NCBI RefSeq assembly: GCF_020511155.1
Contig: NZ_CP041216.1
Location: 3,286,001 to 3,350,000 of the forward strand
Reading direction: 5' to 3'
Source: Shewanella glacialimarina
GTDB lineage: Bacteria; Pseudomonadota; Gammaproteobacteria; Enterobacterales; Shewanellaceae
DNA length: 64,000 bases
The stretch's first letter is position 1. Each line of letters opens with the position of its first letter. Positions 34,567 to 44,286 of the stretch are shown one piece after another. Below the pieces are notes generated by a model, which had not been told where the DNA came from, did not search any database, and saw only the letters and a program-made list of their open reading frames with translations. The position numbers were made by a program, and so were the translations under genes.

Positions 34567-36236
34567 TATCGGCGCTCCGCCGCGGTCAATCTTGGTCCAG
34601 TTTGGCTTAAATATAAGTTGATTTGGACTAATGTTTGGCTACCTGCTATGCCATCGGACTTTAAACCATGCAAACGTTGAAACGACATTAAGTGCTGCTC
34701 AAGCTGACTATCAAACTGATTGATTAAACGTGCAGGGCGCTGTTCAATCATCGCCAAGCTATTTTCTAACCACTGCACTTGCGCTAGTGGTGAGCTTTGA
34801 CCTATTTCTCTTGGCATGGCTTGCTCCGACTGCCATAGTATTTCAAACGTGCCACTAAAATGGCGATCAAACCAATCCTTACCTACCCAAAACTGTTGCT
34901 CGCCCAATTGCAGTAAAATTTGCTCATATTGGCGCTCAACAATAACGCCATAAAAAGGCGTGATTTTTGAATCTTGCAAATAAACGACCACAGGATAATT
35001 AAGACGCATAATGCTATTCCAATTACCTTGCTGTTGATAACATGTTAGTCCTTGCTGCAGCGCAGCCTGGCATGGCGATAGCTCACTGATAGGCTGCATA
35101 TCCCATAAACCAAATAATGCCGCAAAGGCAACATCAATATTTTGGCTTTGCATCATAGCTTGCTGCATCACCCGTTGCTCTGCATTCAATGCACTGGTAT
35201 TGGCTGGCACAGCTGGAGGAGATACTTGTGTTGTCTCTGAAGTCGGTAATTCAGCCAATGCCTGCTGAGCTTGGTTTTGAAGATCTGGTGTTTTAGCCGT
35301 TGAGATTGTAGCCACTGAGGCAACACTTATATCTTGGCTACTTTGATTAAATAGATAAAAAGCCCCCGCAAAAGTGACTAATGCTGCGGCAGCAATCACG
35401 CCATACCAAAACTTATTATTGCTTTCTTCTATATCGCCTAAAACTTCCTTAGCGGCTTGATCAATCATTTTATGATCAATCGGCACTTTTGATTGGCCGT
35501 AACCCGCCATTAATGCCCTTTCACACAACAGGTTAGTTAAGCGTGGAATACCACCACTATAGTGATGTAATCTTCGGATAGATTTAGCGGTAAACAAAGG
35601 CTCATGTCGTCCAGCCACTTGCAAACGATGCTGAATATATAGAGCTAACTCAGCCCCATCTAAGGGCAAAAGATGATAGCGCGCAGTGATCCGCTGTGCC
35701 AGTTGGCGTAAGTCTTGGCGTTTCAGTAATTGCTGTAATTCAGGCTGACCAATTAAAATCACTTGTAATAATTTTTTAGTATCGGTTTCAAGGTTAGTCA
35801 GTAATCTGAGCTGCTCTAATACCTCAGAACGTAAATGCTGTGCTTCATCAATAATCAATACTGTATTGCGGCCATTTTTATGATTATTCAATAAATACTG
35901 ACTTAATAGATCAGTCAGTTTTTTTATACTCGGATTATCTGCATAGGTAATTCCCAGCTCATCACACAAAGTCGCTAATAACTCTTGCTCAGTCAAAGAG
36001 GGATTAAGAATAAAAGCCGTATCGGTATTTTCAGGTATTTGTTGCAATAAACACCTTGATACCGTGGTTTTTCCGGTGCCGACCTCACCTGTTAGCAACA
36101 CAAAACCACCGGTTTCGCCTAAGCCATAAGTTAAGTGAACCAAAGCCTCTCGATGACGATCACTTAAGAACATGTAATGCGGATTAGGAGCAATGGAAAA
36201 TGGATTATCATTTAATCCATAAAAAGCTTTATACAT
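34566..36236 (-). CDS. gspA: General secretion pathway ATPase GspA (ExeA)
   Basis: From the ATG at 36236 (MYKAFYGLNDNPFSIAPNP, the family N-terminus) the protein has 556 residues; the open frame runs further to a TTG at 36299 that I reject. An AAA domain (about 1-260) has Walker A TGEVGTGKTT and Walker B VLIIDEAQHL. A membrane helix follows at about 285-305, then a C39-like region and a C-terminal peptidoglycan-binding domain (about 490-545). ExeA hydrolyses ATP to help secretin assembly with ExeB. It is divergent from cca. Confidence 0.92.
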   Translation of the reverse strand: MYKAFYGLNDNPFSIAPNPHYMFLSDRHREALVHLTYGLGETGGFVLLTGEVGTGKTTVSRCLLQQIPENTDTAFILNPSLTEQELLATLCDELGITYADNPSIKKLTDLLSQYLLNNHKNGRNTVLIIDEAQHLRSEVLEQLRLLTNLETDTKKLLQVILIGQPELQQLLKRQDLRQLAQRITARYHLLPLDGAELALYIQHRLQVAGRHEPLFTAKSIRRLHHYSGGIPRLTNLLCERALMAGYGQSKVPIDHKMIDQAAKEVLGDIEESNNKFWYGVIAAAALVTFAGAFYLFNQSSQDISVASVATISTAKTPDLQNQAQQALAELPTSETTQVSPPAVPANTSALNAEQRVMQQAMMQSQNIDVAFAALFGLWDMQPISELSPCQAALQQGLTCYQQQGNWNSIMRLNYPVVVYLQDSKITPFYGVIVERQYEQILLQLGEQQFWVGKDWFDRHFSGTFEILWQSEQAMPREIGQSSPLAQVQWLENSLAMIEQRPARLINQFDSQLEQHLMSFQRLHGLKSDGIAGSQTLVQINLYLSQTGPRLTAAERR

Positions 36237-36364
36237 ACTACTTAGCACCCTTAACAAAAACTGACGGCTCAAGTTAATGCTTGCGAGGGAGCTTGTCAAA
36301 AGTTAGCCGCAAAAATCTAACTCTGGTAAGCTTTAAAGCATCAATTAGTTAAAAGTGATGTCAA

Positions 36365-37591
36365 ATGAAGATCTTTTTAGTCGGTGGTGCTGTGCGCGAC
36401 AAATTACTTGGCCTTGCCATCAAAGATAAGGACTTTGTGGTGGTTGGCAGTAATGTTGACGAAATGCGGACCCAAGGTTATCAACAAGTGGGTAAAGACT
36501 TCCCCGTTTTTCTGCACCCTAAAACCCAACAAGAATATGCCCTTGCCAGAACAGAACGCAAAACGGGTAACGGTTATCAAGGTTTTAGCTGCGATGCTTC
36601 TAACGATGTCACATTAGAACAGGATTTACTTCGTCGAGATTTAACCATTAATGCCATTGCAGAAGATACATCAGGCCAATTGTTTGACCCTTATGGCGGA
36701 GTCAATGATATTGAGAATAGAGTACTGCGTCATGTGTCGGATGCCTTTGTTGAAGACCCGTTAAGAGTATTGCGAGTAGCACGTTTTGCAGCGCGCTTTC
36801 ATCAACTAGGCTTTACTATCGCCCCAGAAACTCAGATCTTAATGCAGCATATATCAGCTTCAGGCGAACTAGCACATTTAACACCTGAGCGCGTATGGCA
36901 AGAAATAGATAAAGTACTTAGTGGCGATAACCCAGAAATTTTTTTCAACACATTACGCGACTGCGGCGCCCTAAAAGTCATTTTACCTGAAATTGACATT
37001 TTGTTTGGCATCCCACAACCTGAAAAGTGGCACCCTGAAATTGATACTGGTATTCACACTTTAATGGTACTGGAGCAAGCCAGCTTACTAACAACCGACA
37101 AAGCAGTTCGATTTGCGGCATTAACCCATGATGTAGGTAAAGCGGTTAGCCCAAAAGAAACTTTGCCCAAACACCATGGTCATGGTCAAAAAGGTGTGCC
37201 TATTATCAAACGACTATGTCAACGCTTGCGTGTGCCAAATGAGCATTGTGATTTAGCCATGCTAGTCAGCGACCAGCATCAAAATATTCACAATGCAGCA
37301 GAATTGCGCGTCGAAACCATTATCAAAATATTCGATAAAGCTGACTTCTGGCGTAAACCACATAGATTAAAGCAGCTTTTGCTTTGCTGTCACGCAGATA
37401 TGCGCGGCAGAACCGGCTTTGAAAATGCAGATTACCCTCAACAACACTATCTAAACGCATGTTTTAAAGTAGCCAGTAATATTGATGTACAACACATTAT
37501 ATCCGCAGGATTTACAGGTGCAGGAATTAAACAACAGTTACAACTTAAGCGGATTGAGCAGGTCAGCGAGTTTAAGCAAGCTCAAACCTGA
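36365..37591 (+). CDS. cca: CCA-adding tRNA nucleotidyltransferase
   Basis: Adds or repairs the 3' CCA end of tRNAs. The 408 residues carry the nucleotidyltransferase signature GGAVRDKLLG, the catalytic aspartates in IKDKDFVVVG, the template motif RRDLTINAIAED and a C-terminal HD phosphohydrolase domain (THDVGKA near residue 257, then HHGHG), as in E. coli Cca (412). It is divergent from gspA, 129 bases away. Confidence 0.96.
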   Translation: MKIFLVGGAVRDKLLGLAIKDKDFVVVGSNVDEMRTQGYQQVGKDFPVFLHPKTQQEYALARTERKTGNGYQGFSCDASNDVTLEQDLLRRDLTINAIAEDTSGQLFDPYGGVNDIENRVLRHVSDAFVEDPLRVLRVARFAARFHQLGFTIAPETQILMQHISASGELAHLTPERVWQEIDKVLSGDNPEIFFNTLRDCGALKVILPEIDILFGIPQPEKWHPEIDTGIHTLMVLEQASLLTTDKAVRFAALTHDVGKAVSPKETLPKHHGHGQKGVPIIKRLCQRLRVPNEHCDLAMLVSDQHQNIHNAAELRVETIIKIFDKADFWRKPHRLKQLLLCCHADMRGRTGFENADYPQQHYLNACFKVASNIDVQHIISAGFTGAGIKQQLQLKRIEQVSEFKQAQT

Positions 37592-37796
37592 AAAATCGAT
37601 ATAAAATGCTTATAAAAAACAATAACAAAAATAGGATAAAGCTGTTTTTATTGCAACGTTTTTAGGATATTTCACTATTGACATCGATATTGTGCACGAA
37701 AAGACCTAATAAATGCCTAAATACTTGCATTTTTCATTTATTTAGCTACTTTAGAGGAACATTTTTCTTTTTGCCTATAGCATAAAAAAAAATGTG

Positions 37797-37805
37797 TGAC
37801 ATAAT
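37797..37805 (+). promoter_or_regulatory. Candidate extended -10 promoter of lpp
   Basis: TGACATAAT is an extended -10 pattern (TG, one base, CATAAT) about 60 bases before the lpp start. No good -35 is spaced correctly, so the call is tentative. Confidence 0.35.
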
Positions 37806-37870
37806 TACGCCGCTGCAAAGGCATAGGCTTTTGCGCCCAAACTACAACCTATATTTTAAAGGATTTACCC

Positions 37871-38137
37871 ATGAACAAGAAAGTACTGATGATTGCTGGT
37901 GTTGCTATGACTGCTTTACTAGGTGGCTGTGCTAACACTACTGCTTTAGAAGAAAGCGTTGCAAACTTAGGTAACAAAGTTGATCAACTATCTGCAGAAG
38001 TTGGTTCTTTAAAGTCTGAGCAAAGCAAACTATCTGCTGATGTTAAAGGCGCTAAAGCTGCTTCAATGGACGCTCAAGCAGAAGCTAAACGTGCTAATGA
38101 CCGTCTAGACAACATGGCTTCTTCTTACAAAAAGTAA
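37871..38137 (+). CDS. lpp: Lpp-type murein lipoprotein
   Basis: An 88-residue lipoprotein with signal peptide and lipobox LGGC (lipidated Cys20), then a heptad-repeat alpha helix of Ala, Lys, Asp and Leu (about 28-82) and a C-terminal YKK. E. coli Lpp ends YRK, and that last lysine is linked to diaminopimelate of peptidoglycan; the same link is inferred here. AAAGGAT precedes the ATG. It is a single-gene unit with a large hairpin downstream, as expected of a very abundant mRNA. Confidence 0.9.
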   Translation: MNKKVLMIAGVAMTALLGGCANTTALEESVANLGNKVDQLSAEVGSLKSEQSKLSADVKGAKAASMDAQAEAKRANDRLDNMASSYKK

Positions 38138-38536
38138 GAATTGCTATACAGAATTAGCTTATATCCATAGGTTGATTATTAGGGCTTGAATGTAGTTCAA
38201 CTGGTATCCAGTTTGAACCAACTTCAAGCCTTAATTGTTTCTGCTATTAAAGTTTTTATACGAGTATATTAGATAGTAAGTGACTTAGAATTCAGAAGAC
38301 TTAGATTTTAGGTGAAATTGTCAGCTCACACTAAACAAGGATCTATCAGCGATAGTAGCTTTACCTATAGCCACAACTCTCTCCTTATTTGCTCTTACGT
38401 CATTTGTAACACAATACCCATTAACGCCGAACGCTCATTTAATAACGAACTAGCAGAACAATGTTCACTTTTTTATCAATAGCAAAATATTTAAGAAAAG
38501 TCCCGTTACGGCCAGCCCGAAAACATGATTAGTATC
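38138..38536. other. Gene-free region between lpp and rlmA
   Basis: About 400 bases between convergent genes. The first 90 hold the lpp hairpin. I see no gene, repeat or strong structure in 38231-38536. Confidence 0.5.
38183..38230 (+). terminator. Long compound hairpin after lpp
   Basis: Outer arms GGCTTGAA/TTCAAGCC enclose inner arms GTTCAACTGG/CCAGTTTGAAC with a short loop. The sequence after it is only moderately T-rich (TTAATTGTTT). It probably acts as terminator and 3' stabiliser. Confidence 0.65.
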
Positions 38537-39379
38537 CTAGATCTTTTTTAGCACTATCATATCAAACTCACATTTTAAGCCACTGATTGGTGATGACTTA
38601 ATTTGGTGACGAATTTCATCATTAGCGCGCCAAGCAAACAACGAGCTATCTAATAAATTAACCGCTTGATCACCTGTAACATCAATTTCAAAAGAGACTT
38701 GTTGCTGCGACTCAATGAGTAAACGTTTAGGGATATTAAGTTGTGATGGCTTCTCGACTAAATCTGGATAAACATGCTGTTTAATTTGCCATAAATGCTG
38801 GTTACTGGGCTGTACTAACACTATACGCCCCGCATCTTTTAAGACTCGAAGGCATTCTTGCCCTTTGATAGGTGCATCAAATAAGGTCACCACGTCCATA
38901 CTTTGATTGGCAAATGGCAGCACCTTAGTAGAGCAGAAAATCAAGCTTGCTGGCGTGTTACCTTTGGACGCTGCAAATAAGGCATTCTCGGCGTCTGACA
39001 CGCCCCAAACCGCCATAGGTTGGGTTATCCCATGTGTCATTAAATATTGATGTATTTGCGTTAAATAAAACCCATCACCGCATTGGTAATCAAGCCAATT
39101 GAGCTCATTTTCAGCAGTTGCTGTTAATGCCAACATTTTTTGTTGCAACGCATCTACTAAAGGCTGAAAAACCCCACTTTGTAATAAAAATTGGCGCGCG
39201 CGCATTTGTTGGCGTGAAATAGAAGATTGCGGCGTTTTCGCCTTCACTTTTACTAAAGGGTAATAGCCTTGCTCAAGGCGGTCAAAATGATGTTTAGCTT
39301 CGCAATAAAAGCCTTTAGAAGCTTCATGTTGATGCAATGGTTGAGAACAGGTCGGGCAAACTAAAGGTAGGGTCATCAT
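38537..39379 (-). CDS. rlmA: 23S rRNA (guanine-N1-)-methyltransferase RlmA
   Basis: SAM-dependent methyltransferase family that modifies G745 of 23S rRNA in E. coli. The 280 residues begin with a zinc-binding module (CPTCSQPLHQHE ... FYCEAKHHFD) followed by the YYPLVKVK segment and a Rossmann-type domain. The usual glycine-rich SAM motif I is altered here (LDYQCGDGFYL), still with acidic and glycine residues. A short palindromic terminator separates it from uppP upstream. Assignment to RlmA rather than a paralogue rests on the zinc module and length. Confidence 0.85.
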   Translation of the reverse strand: MMTLPLVCPTCSQPLHQHEASKGFYCEAKHHFDRLEQGYYPLVKVKAKTPQSSISRQQMRARQFLLQSGVFQPLVDALQQKMLALTATAENELNWLDYQCGDGFYLTQIHQYLMTHGITQPMAVWGVSDAENALFAASKGNTPASLIFCSTKVLPFANQSMDVVTLFDAPIKGQECLRVLKDAGRIVLVQPSNQHLWQIKQHVYPDLVEKPSQLNIPKRLLIESQQQVSFEIDVTGDQAVNLLDSSLFAWRANDEIRHQIKSSPISGLKCEFDMIVLKKI

Positions 39380-39421
39380 ATTTTAAATAAACTTTTAATG
39401 GGGAAGATAAAAACTAGCAAT

Positions 39422-39446
39422 AAAAAACGGGTAAATTTACCCGTTT
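39422..39446 (-). terminator. Terminator of uppP
   Basis: AAACGGGTAAATTTACCCGTTT is a 22-base perfect palindrome; on the minus strand it is followed by TTT. It lies 26 bases after the uppP stop. Confidence 0.85.
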
Positions 39447-39472
39447 AGTTCATTATTCACTAACATAATCGG

Positions 39473-40273
39473 CTATAGGTACAATAGACCAAGCAGTATG
39501 CTACCTAATATTAGTCGGTAAATCACAAAAGGGGTCATACCGATTTGACTAATATACTTTAAAAAGTAGTGAATACAGACATAAGCTGCAGCAAATGATA
39601 CCACCAGGCCTAAAGTTAGTGCTTGATAGTCAATTGGTAGCGGGCTTTGGGCAAGATCTTTAATGACTAAAATAGCTGCGCCGCAGCTAACCGGTATCGA
39701 CATTAAAAATGAAAAACGCGCCGCGGCTTCACGGGTGAGCCCTAGCATTAGCGCCGCTGTCATCGTCGCACCCGAACGAGATGTACCAGGTATTAATGCC
39801 ATCGCTTGCGCAATACCAATTAATAGCGCTTTTTTCCAACCCATTTGAAATTCATTCAATTGTGCCTTTGACATGCGATCAGCAACCCATAACAACAGCC
39901 CAAAAAAGATGGTCGTTATCGCAATAACGAGCGTATTGCGTAAGTGTGTTTCAATAAAATCTTTTGCTAAAAAACCCACTATGACCGCAGGTATTGTGGC
40001 TAACACAATCCACCAGGATAATTTACTTTCCTGGGTTTGAGTCTTTGTCACCAAACTCTTGGTCCACGCCTGTGTAAGCGACACAATTTCAAGGCGAAAG
40101 TAAATAATTACAGCAAAGAGTGAACCGGTGTTAACAGCCACATCAAAAGAGAGACCTTGATCTTCCCATCCAAATAATTGAGCAGGAAGAATTAAATGCC
40201 CCGAACTTGATATAGGTAAAAACTCAGTTAACCCTTGAATTAAAGCTAAAAATATAACTTGTAGCGATTCCAT
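39473..40273 (-). CDS. uppP: Undecaprenyl-diphosphatase (BacA family)
   Basis: Integral membrane phosphatase that recycles undecaprenyl pyrophosphate to the monophosphate carrier for wall synthesis; extra copies give bacitracin resistance. The 266 residues contain the family motifs [13 protein letters not shown] near residue 17-30 and [10 protein letters not shown] near residue 160-170, with about eight membrane segments. It is downstream of folB-folK on the minus strand. Confidence 0.97.
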   Translation of the reverse strand: MESLQVIFLALIQGLTEFLPISSSGHLILPAQLFGWEDQGLSFDVAVNTGSLFAVIIYFRLEIVSLTQAWTKSLVTKTQTQESKLSWWIVLATIPAVIVGFLAKDFIETHLRNTLVIAITTIFFGLLLWVADRMSKAQLNEFQMGWKKALLIGIAQAMALIPGTSRSGATMTAALMLGLTREAAARFSFLMSIPVSCGAAILVIKDLAQSPLPIDYQALTLGLVVSFAAAYVCIHYFLKYISQIGMTPFVIYRLILGSILLGLLYL

Positions 40274-40374
40274 ACTTGTCCTTGTTTAGATTGCATTTTG
40301 GTATTTTTACTAAATTTACATACACTTAAATTACGGCAGTATTAATTAACCATCACGTGCACAGAGACTCAGGC

Positions 40375-40887
40375 TCAAGCAATTGTATGCCGTAATTGGG
40401 CTGGAAAAGCAAAATTAACAGGCCATAACTGTTGTTGCTGTTTGTCATACTGCTGCCAAAGCGTTTCATACGAAAGACCCACAGTAGGATGTAAAACATG
40501 AGGTGCTAACTCCGCCAACGGCCAAAGTACAAAAGCATTAAATAAAATTTCACCACGAGGTAACTCAACGGGCTGAACAGTCACTTTGTCGTCATAAAGT
40601 AACAAATCAATGTCTAAACTACGCGGGCTAAACTTTTTCTCACTTCGAATACGACCATTGGTTTGCTCAATCATCTTAAACACAGCCACAACCTCTGCAA
40701 TAGACATATCAGTGTCAGTACTGGCGACCATATTTAAAAAGTTAGTCCCTTTAAAACCCACAGACTCACTTTCATACACTCGTGATAAAGATAGTTGGCC
40801 AAAATGCTGTTGTAAATCTAACAGGCCAGCTTTAAGGTGTTGTTCAGGTTCAATATTTGTTCCTAAACTGATATAAATCTTTGCCAT
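40375..40887 (-). CDS. folK: 6-hydroxymethyl-7,8-dihydropterin pyrophosphokinase
   Basis: Transfers pyrophosphate from ATP to hydroxymethyldihydropterin in folate synthesis. The 170 residues include ISLGTNIEPEQHLK, the pterin-binding segment VGFKGTNFLNMV and the signature RSLDIDLLLYDD. It is 51 bases downstream of folB on the same strand, so the two consecutive folate steps are encoded together. Confidence 0.96.
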   Translation of the reverse strand: MAKIYISLGTNIEPEQHLKAGLLDLQQHFGQLSLSRVYESESVGFKGTNFLNMVASTDTDMSIAEVVAVFKMIEQTNGRIRSEKKFSPRSLDIDLLLYDDKVTVQPVELPRGEILFNAFVLWPLAELAPHVLHPTVGLSYETLWQQYDKQQQQLWPVNFAFPAQLRHTIA

Positions 40888-40938
40888 TAAGTTTATTCGT
40901 CCACGCTATTTTAAGAAGTGACTCGTCATGAGCTAAAA

Positions 40939-41292
40939 TTAAATGCTGCCACGCTCAATGACAACACCAACAGAATCGGCATGTTGCACTGCGCCAGGCT
41001 TCATAACCACAACCTTGACCCAAGGTACGTTAAATTCACTCAGTAAACACTGGGCAATCATCTCCGCAACGGTTTCAATTAACTCAATAGGTTTTTCAAT
41101 GATCAGCGCAGTTAAACGATTTGAAACGGTTTCATAACACAAGGCGTGTTGATAATTGTCACTGGCCGCAGCTAAACGATTGTCCCAAGCCATATCTAAG
41201 TCAATCAATAGAGTTTGATGGATCTTTTTTTCCCATTCATAAATCCCTATCACAGTATCAATTTTTAACTGCCGAATAAGCACTTTATCCAT
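40939..41292 (-). CDS. folB: Dihydroneopterin aldolase
   Basis: Converts dihydroneopterin to hydroxymethyldihydropterin, the step before FolK. From the ATG at 41292 it has 117 residues (MDKVLIRQLKIDTVIGIYEWEK); the frame extends to a GTG at 41304, but GGAG lies inside that extension at the right distance from the ATG. Family features are the conserved IGIYEWE with its active-site glutamate and the C-terminal KPGAVQHADSVGV with the catalytic lysine. It is divergent from plsY. Confidence 0.95.
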   Translation of the reverse strand: MDKVLIRQLKIDTVIGIYEWEKKIHQTLLIDLDMAWDNRLAAASDNYQHALCYETVSNRLTALIIEKPIELIETVAEMIAQCLLSEFNVPWVKVVVMKPGAVQHADSVGVVIERGSI

Positions 41293-41534
41293 CTGAAGCT
41301 CCACAAAATAGCCTTAAGAGACCTTGTTCAAAATTAATTCCAGATAAACAGTGATATTCTCACCATCTGGTCTTTTGCCAGCACGCTTAAAGCAGTAGGA
41401 TAAGCAAATACAAAAACAAAGGTAACGAATTTAATTCATACCAAGGAACCGTTTTTGATTTTTGCAAAATGATTTGCAACAGCGCATTAAAAAATTATGC
41501 GCGATAATACCCTAAGACGAGTAAGGAAACCAAT

Positions 41535-42146
41535 TTGAACACCATAGCTTTGACCATTTTGATGATAATAATCGCTTATTTAGCGGGTTCTATCTCGAGT
41601 GCGATACTGGTTTGTAAAATGAGAGGTTTACCTGATCCAAGAGAGCAAGGTTCTGGCAACCCTGGCGCTACAAATGTGTTACGCATTGGTGGGGCAAGTT
41701 CTGCAATATTAGTGTTATTTTTCGATATGCTTAAAGGCGCTATCCCATCGTATTTAAGTTACCTAATGGGATTAGATGCTGCCTCTCTAGGCTTTATTGC
41801 AGTAGCAGCATGCTTAGGTCATATCTACCCTATCTTCTTTCAATTTAAAGGCGGTAAAGGTGTCGCTACTGCCTTTGGTGCAATGGCTCCCATTGGTCAT
41901 GATCTTGCTCTGTGTTTAGTCGCGACATGGATAGTATTGGTTATTATTACCCGTTATTCATCTGTATCAGCCATGGCAGCTGCTTTACTGGCACCGGTCT
42001 ACACTTGGCTATTAGACGAGCGTTTTGTGCTTCCTGTGGCAATGTTATCAACACTGATATTAATTCGACATAAAGATAATATTGAGCGTTTACGAATTGG
42101 TGAAGAAAGTAAGCTCACCCGTAAAAGAAGCAATAAAAAAGCTTAA
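41535..42146 (+). CDS. plsY: Acyl-phosphate:glycerol-3-phosphate acyltransferase
   Basis: Inner-membrane enzyme that makes lysophosphatidate from acyl phosphate, with PlsX. The 203 residues contain the conserved loops [32 protein letters not shown], and [11 protein letters not shown]. The start is TTG at 41535 with AAGGA seven bases upstream, which supports this unusual codon. It is divergent from folB and convergent with tsaD, the arrangement common in Gammaproteobacteria. Confidence 0.96.
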   Translation: MNTIALTILMIIIAYLAGSISSAILVCKMRGLPDPREQGSGNPGATNVLRIGGASSAILVLFFDMLKGAIPSYLSYLMGLDAASLGFIAVAACLGHIYPIFFQFKGGKGVATAFGAMAPIGHDLALCLVATWIVLVIITRYSSVSAMAAALLAPVYTWLLDERFVLPVAMLSTLILIRHKDNIERLRIGEESKLTRKRSNKKA

Positions 42147-42204
42147 CGGTTTAAAACACGCTAAGCTTTTCTGATAATATAAACAATACAAGATTACCCG
42201 TAGA

Positions 42205-43218
42205 TTACACAGCCGGTAAGGTATCAAGCGGCCAACGAGGTACACCTTTAACCGCTAAATCTTCAATTTGGCCCGCTTTTAAGCGCTGCATACCGGCGTA
42301 GGCAATCATGGCACCATTATCAGTACAAAACTCGCCACGAGGGTAATATACCTTTCCGCCCATATCCTGCATCATTTTAGCTAATGACTCTCTTAGGCGT
42401 GTATTAGCGCTTACACCGCCAGCAATCACTAATCGTTTATAACCAGTGAGTTTCAATGCACGTTTACATTTAATAGCCAGCGTATCAACCACAGCCTCTT
42501 CAAACGCTCTAGCGATATTAGCATGTGTTTGTTCATCACTTGGCTCAGCAGCAATGGTATTAGCCGCAAAAGTTTTTAGGCCAGAAAAACTGAAATCAAG
42601 CCCGGGACGATCGGTCATTGGACGCGGAAAACGATACCCCACATCAAGCCCTTTAGCGGCTAATTTAGCCAAACGCGGCCCACCTGGGTAATCCAAGCCT
42701 AATAACTTTGCTGTTTTATCAAATGCTTCACCAGCTGCATCATCAACAGACTCACCCAACACTTGGTATTGGCCAATTCCTTCAACCTGCACCAGCATTG
42801 AATGCCCCCCCGACACTAGCAAAGCCACAAACGGAAACTCGGGAGCATCATCCTCTAGCATAGGGGCAAGTAAATGCCCTTCCATATGATGAACACCAAC
42901 CGCGGGTTTGTCCCAGGCATAAGCCAGCGAACGCCCAACACAAGCACCCACTAACAAAGCACCAATTAGGCCTGGTCCTTTAGTAAAAGCAACCCCATCA
43001 ATATCATTAACAGACGAGTTAGCCTCAGCTAAAGCTTGCTTAATTAACGGAACGATTTTACGCACATGGTCACGAGAAGCTAATTCGGGTACTACGCCAC
43101 CATAGTCTGCATGAAGCTTTACTTGGCTATACAATACGTGAGAAAGTAACCCTTGCTGATCATCATAAATCGCGATGCCAGTCTCATCACATGATGTTTC
43201 AATACCAATAATGCGCAT
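42205..43218 (-). CDS. tsaD: tRNA threonylcarbamoyladenosine transferase subunit TsaD
   Basis: Catalytic subunit for t6A37 formation on tRNAs that read ANN codons; acts with TsaB and TsaE. The 337 residues match E. coli TsaD. Metal ligands His111 and His115 are in HHMEGH, and the ASKHA-fold nucleotide motifs [11 protein letters not shown] and VSGGHSML are present. It is divergent from rpsU, the classic arrangement around the macromolecular synthesis operon. Confidence 0.98.
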   Translation of the reverse strand: MRIIGIETSCDETGIAIYDDQQGLLSHVLYSQVKLHADYGGVVPELASRDHVRKIVPLIKQALAEANSSVNDIDGVAFTKGPGLIGALLVGACVGRSLAYAWDKPAVGVHHMEGHLLAPMLEDDAPEFPFVALLVSGGHSMLVQVEGIGQYQVLGESVDDAAGEAFDKTAKLLGLDYPGGPRLAKLAAKGLDVGYRFPRPMTDRPGLDFSFSGLKTFAANTIAAEPSDEQTHANIARAFEEAVVDTLAIKCKRALKLTGYKRLVIAGGVSANTRLRESLAKMMQDMGGKVYYPRGEFCTDNGAMIAYAGMQRLKAGQIEDLAVKGVPRWPLDTLPAV

Positions 43219-43529
43219 AATGTCTCGTTTTCAATAAATAAGGCGGCCAATTCTAGCGCTTGAAGCGATTTTTCTCCAGATAAAATCTGTATCGTCTTTA
43301 GTGGTATACGCGCCGATCATTTTTGATCGCCGATCTAATCACAAAAACAACTAGTTATTGTCATTAGGCCCGATGATGTGCAGACAATCAGAACAAGGGG
43401 TTTACAAAGACCCTTGCCTCGGTGTAAAATTCCGCACCATTTTAATTAGCCTTTGGCTATTTAAAAGTTTAAGTTAAAAAACTAAAACATTTAATATCCA
43501 ACTCAACTACACCTAAGGGGTGATGGCGT
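43219..43529. other. Divergent regulatory region between tsaD and rpsU
   Basis: About 310 bases without a gene. It contains the rpsU promoter at 43401-43430 and a roughly 90-base rpsU leader. No LexA-type CTG-N10-CAG operator was noticed by eye. Confidence 0.5.
43401..43430 (+). promoter_or_regulatory. Promoter of the rpsU-dnaG-rpoD operon
   Basis: TTTACA, an 18-base spacer and TAAAAT, placed about 100 bases before rpsU. Confidence 0.55.
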
Positions 43530-43745
43530 ATGCCAATTATTAAAGTACGTGAAAACGAACCATTCGACGTAGCTCTACGTCGTTTCAAGCGCTCTTGTGA
43601 AAAAGCTGGTATCTTAGCGGATGTGCGTGCTCGTGAATTCTACGAGAAGCCAACTACTGCTCGTAAGCGTGCAAAAGCTGCTGCAGTTAAACGTCTAGCT
43701 AAAAAGCTTTCTCGCGAAAACGCACGTCGCGTACGTTTATATTAA
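43530..43745 (+). CDS. rpsU: 30S ribosomal protein S21
   Basis: A 71-residue, strongly basic protein identical in pattern to bS21: [20 protein letters not shown], then the Arg/Lys-rich C-terminus. It is needed for initiation on mRNAs. AAGGGGTGATGGCGT precedes the ATG. It is the first gene of the macromolecular synthesis operon; yqeY follows after seven bases. Confidence 0.99.
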   Translation: MPIIKVRENEPFDVALRRFKRSCEKAGILADVRAREFYEKPTTARKRAKAAAVKRLAKKLSRENARRVRLY

Positions 43746-43752
43746 TCTCATT

Positions 43753-44196
43753 ATGAGCCTAATCGATCAGCTAAAAGAGCAGATGAAAGATGCTATGCGT
43801 GCCAAAGAAAAGGTGCGCTTAGGTACTATTCGTATGGCACTCGCTGCCATCAAACAAGTTGAAGTGGATACCCGCGAAACCTTGAATGATGAACAGGTGA
43901 TAGCTATCTTAACCAAAATGGTCAAGCAACGCCGTGATTCAATGTCTCAATATGAAGCAGCGAATCGCCCAGAGCTTGCACAAGTAGAAGCGGATGAAAT
44001 TCAAGTAATTGAAACTTTCTTACCAACACCATTAACTGAAACGGAAATTGCGGCGATTATCGACGCAACAATCGTAAAAGTAGGTGCTACTAACATGGCG
44101 GATATGGGCAAAGTAATGGGAGCATTAAAATCTGAAGTTCAGGGCCGTGCTGATATGAGTGCCATAGGTGCTTTAATCCGTACAAAATTGAAGTAA
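43753..44196 (+). CDS. yqeY: GatB/YqeY domain protein
   Basis: A 147-residue helical protein of the YqeY family, related to the tRNA-binding tail of the amidotransferase subunit GatB (LIDQLKEQMKDAMRAKEK ... GKVMGALKSEVQGRADMS). Its role is not firmly established; it may interact with tRNA. It sits between rpsU and dnaG, a common position in Shewanella, Vibrio and Pseudomonas relatives, and a hairpin after it may limit dnaG expression. Confidence 0.92.
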   Translation: MSLIDQLKEQMKDAMRAKEKVRLGTIRMALAAIKQVEVDTRETLNDEQVIAILTKMVKQRRDSMSQYEAANRPELAQVEADEIQVIETFLPTPLTETEIAAIIDATIVKVGATNMADMGKVMGALKSEVQGRADMSAIGALIRTKLK

Positions 44197-44215
44197 TCAG
44201 GCGTTAATGTTGAAT

Positions 44216-44237
44216 AAGCCGTGCACCTGCACGGCTT
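44216..44237 (+). terminator. Internal attenuating terminator between yqeY and dnaG
   Basis: AAGCCGTGC-ACCT-GCACGGCTT followed by GTTTGTTT. E. coli has a known partial terminator between rpsU and dnaG that keeps primase low; this hairpin sits in the equivalent place. Confidence 0.75.
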
Positions 44238-44286
44238 GTTTGTTTACATCAATTGATAAAGTGACTTCGAGAATATATAGCAATCA

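Noticed and set aside
36237-36299. 21-residue N-terminal extension of GspA from a TTG
   Set aside because: The ATG at 36236 gives the conserved family N-terminus MYKAFYGL; the extension has no homology that I recognise.
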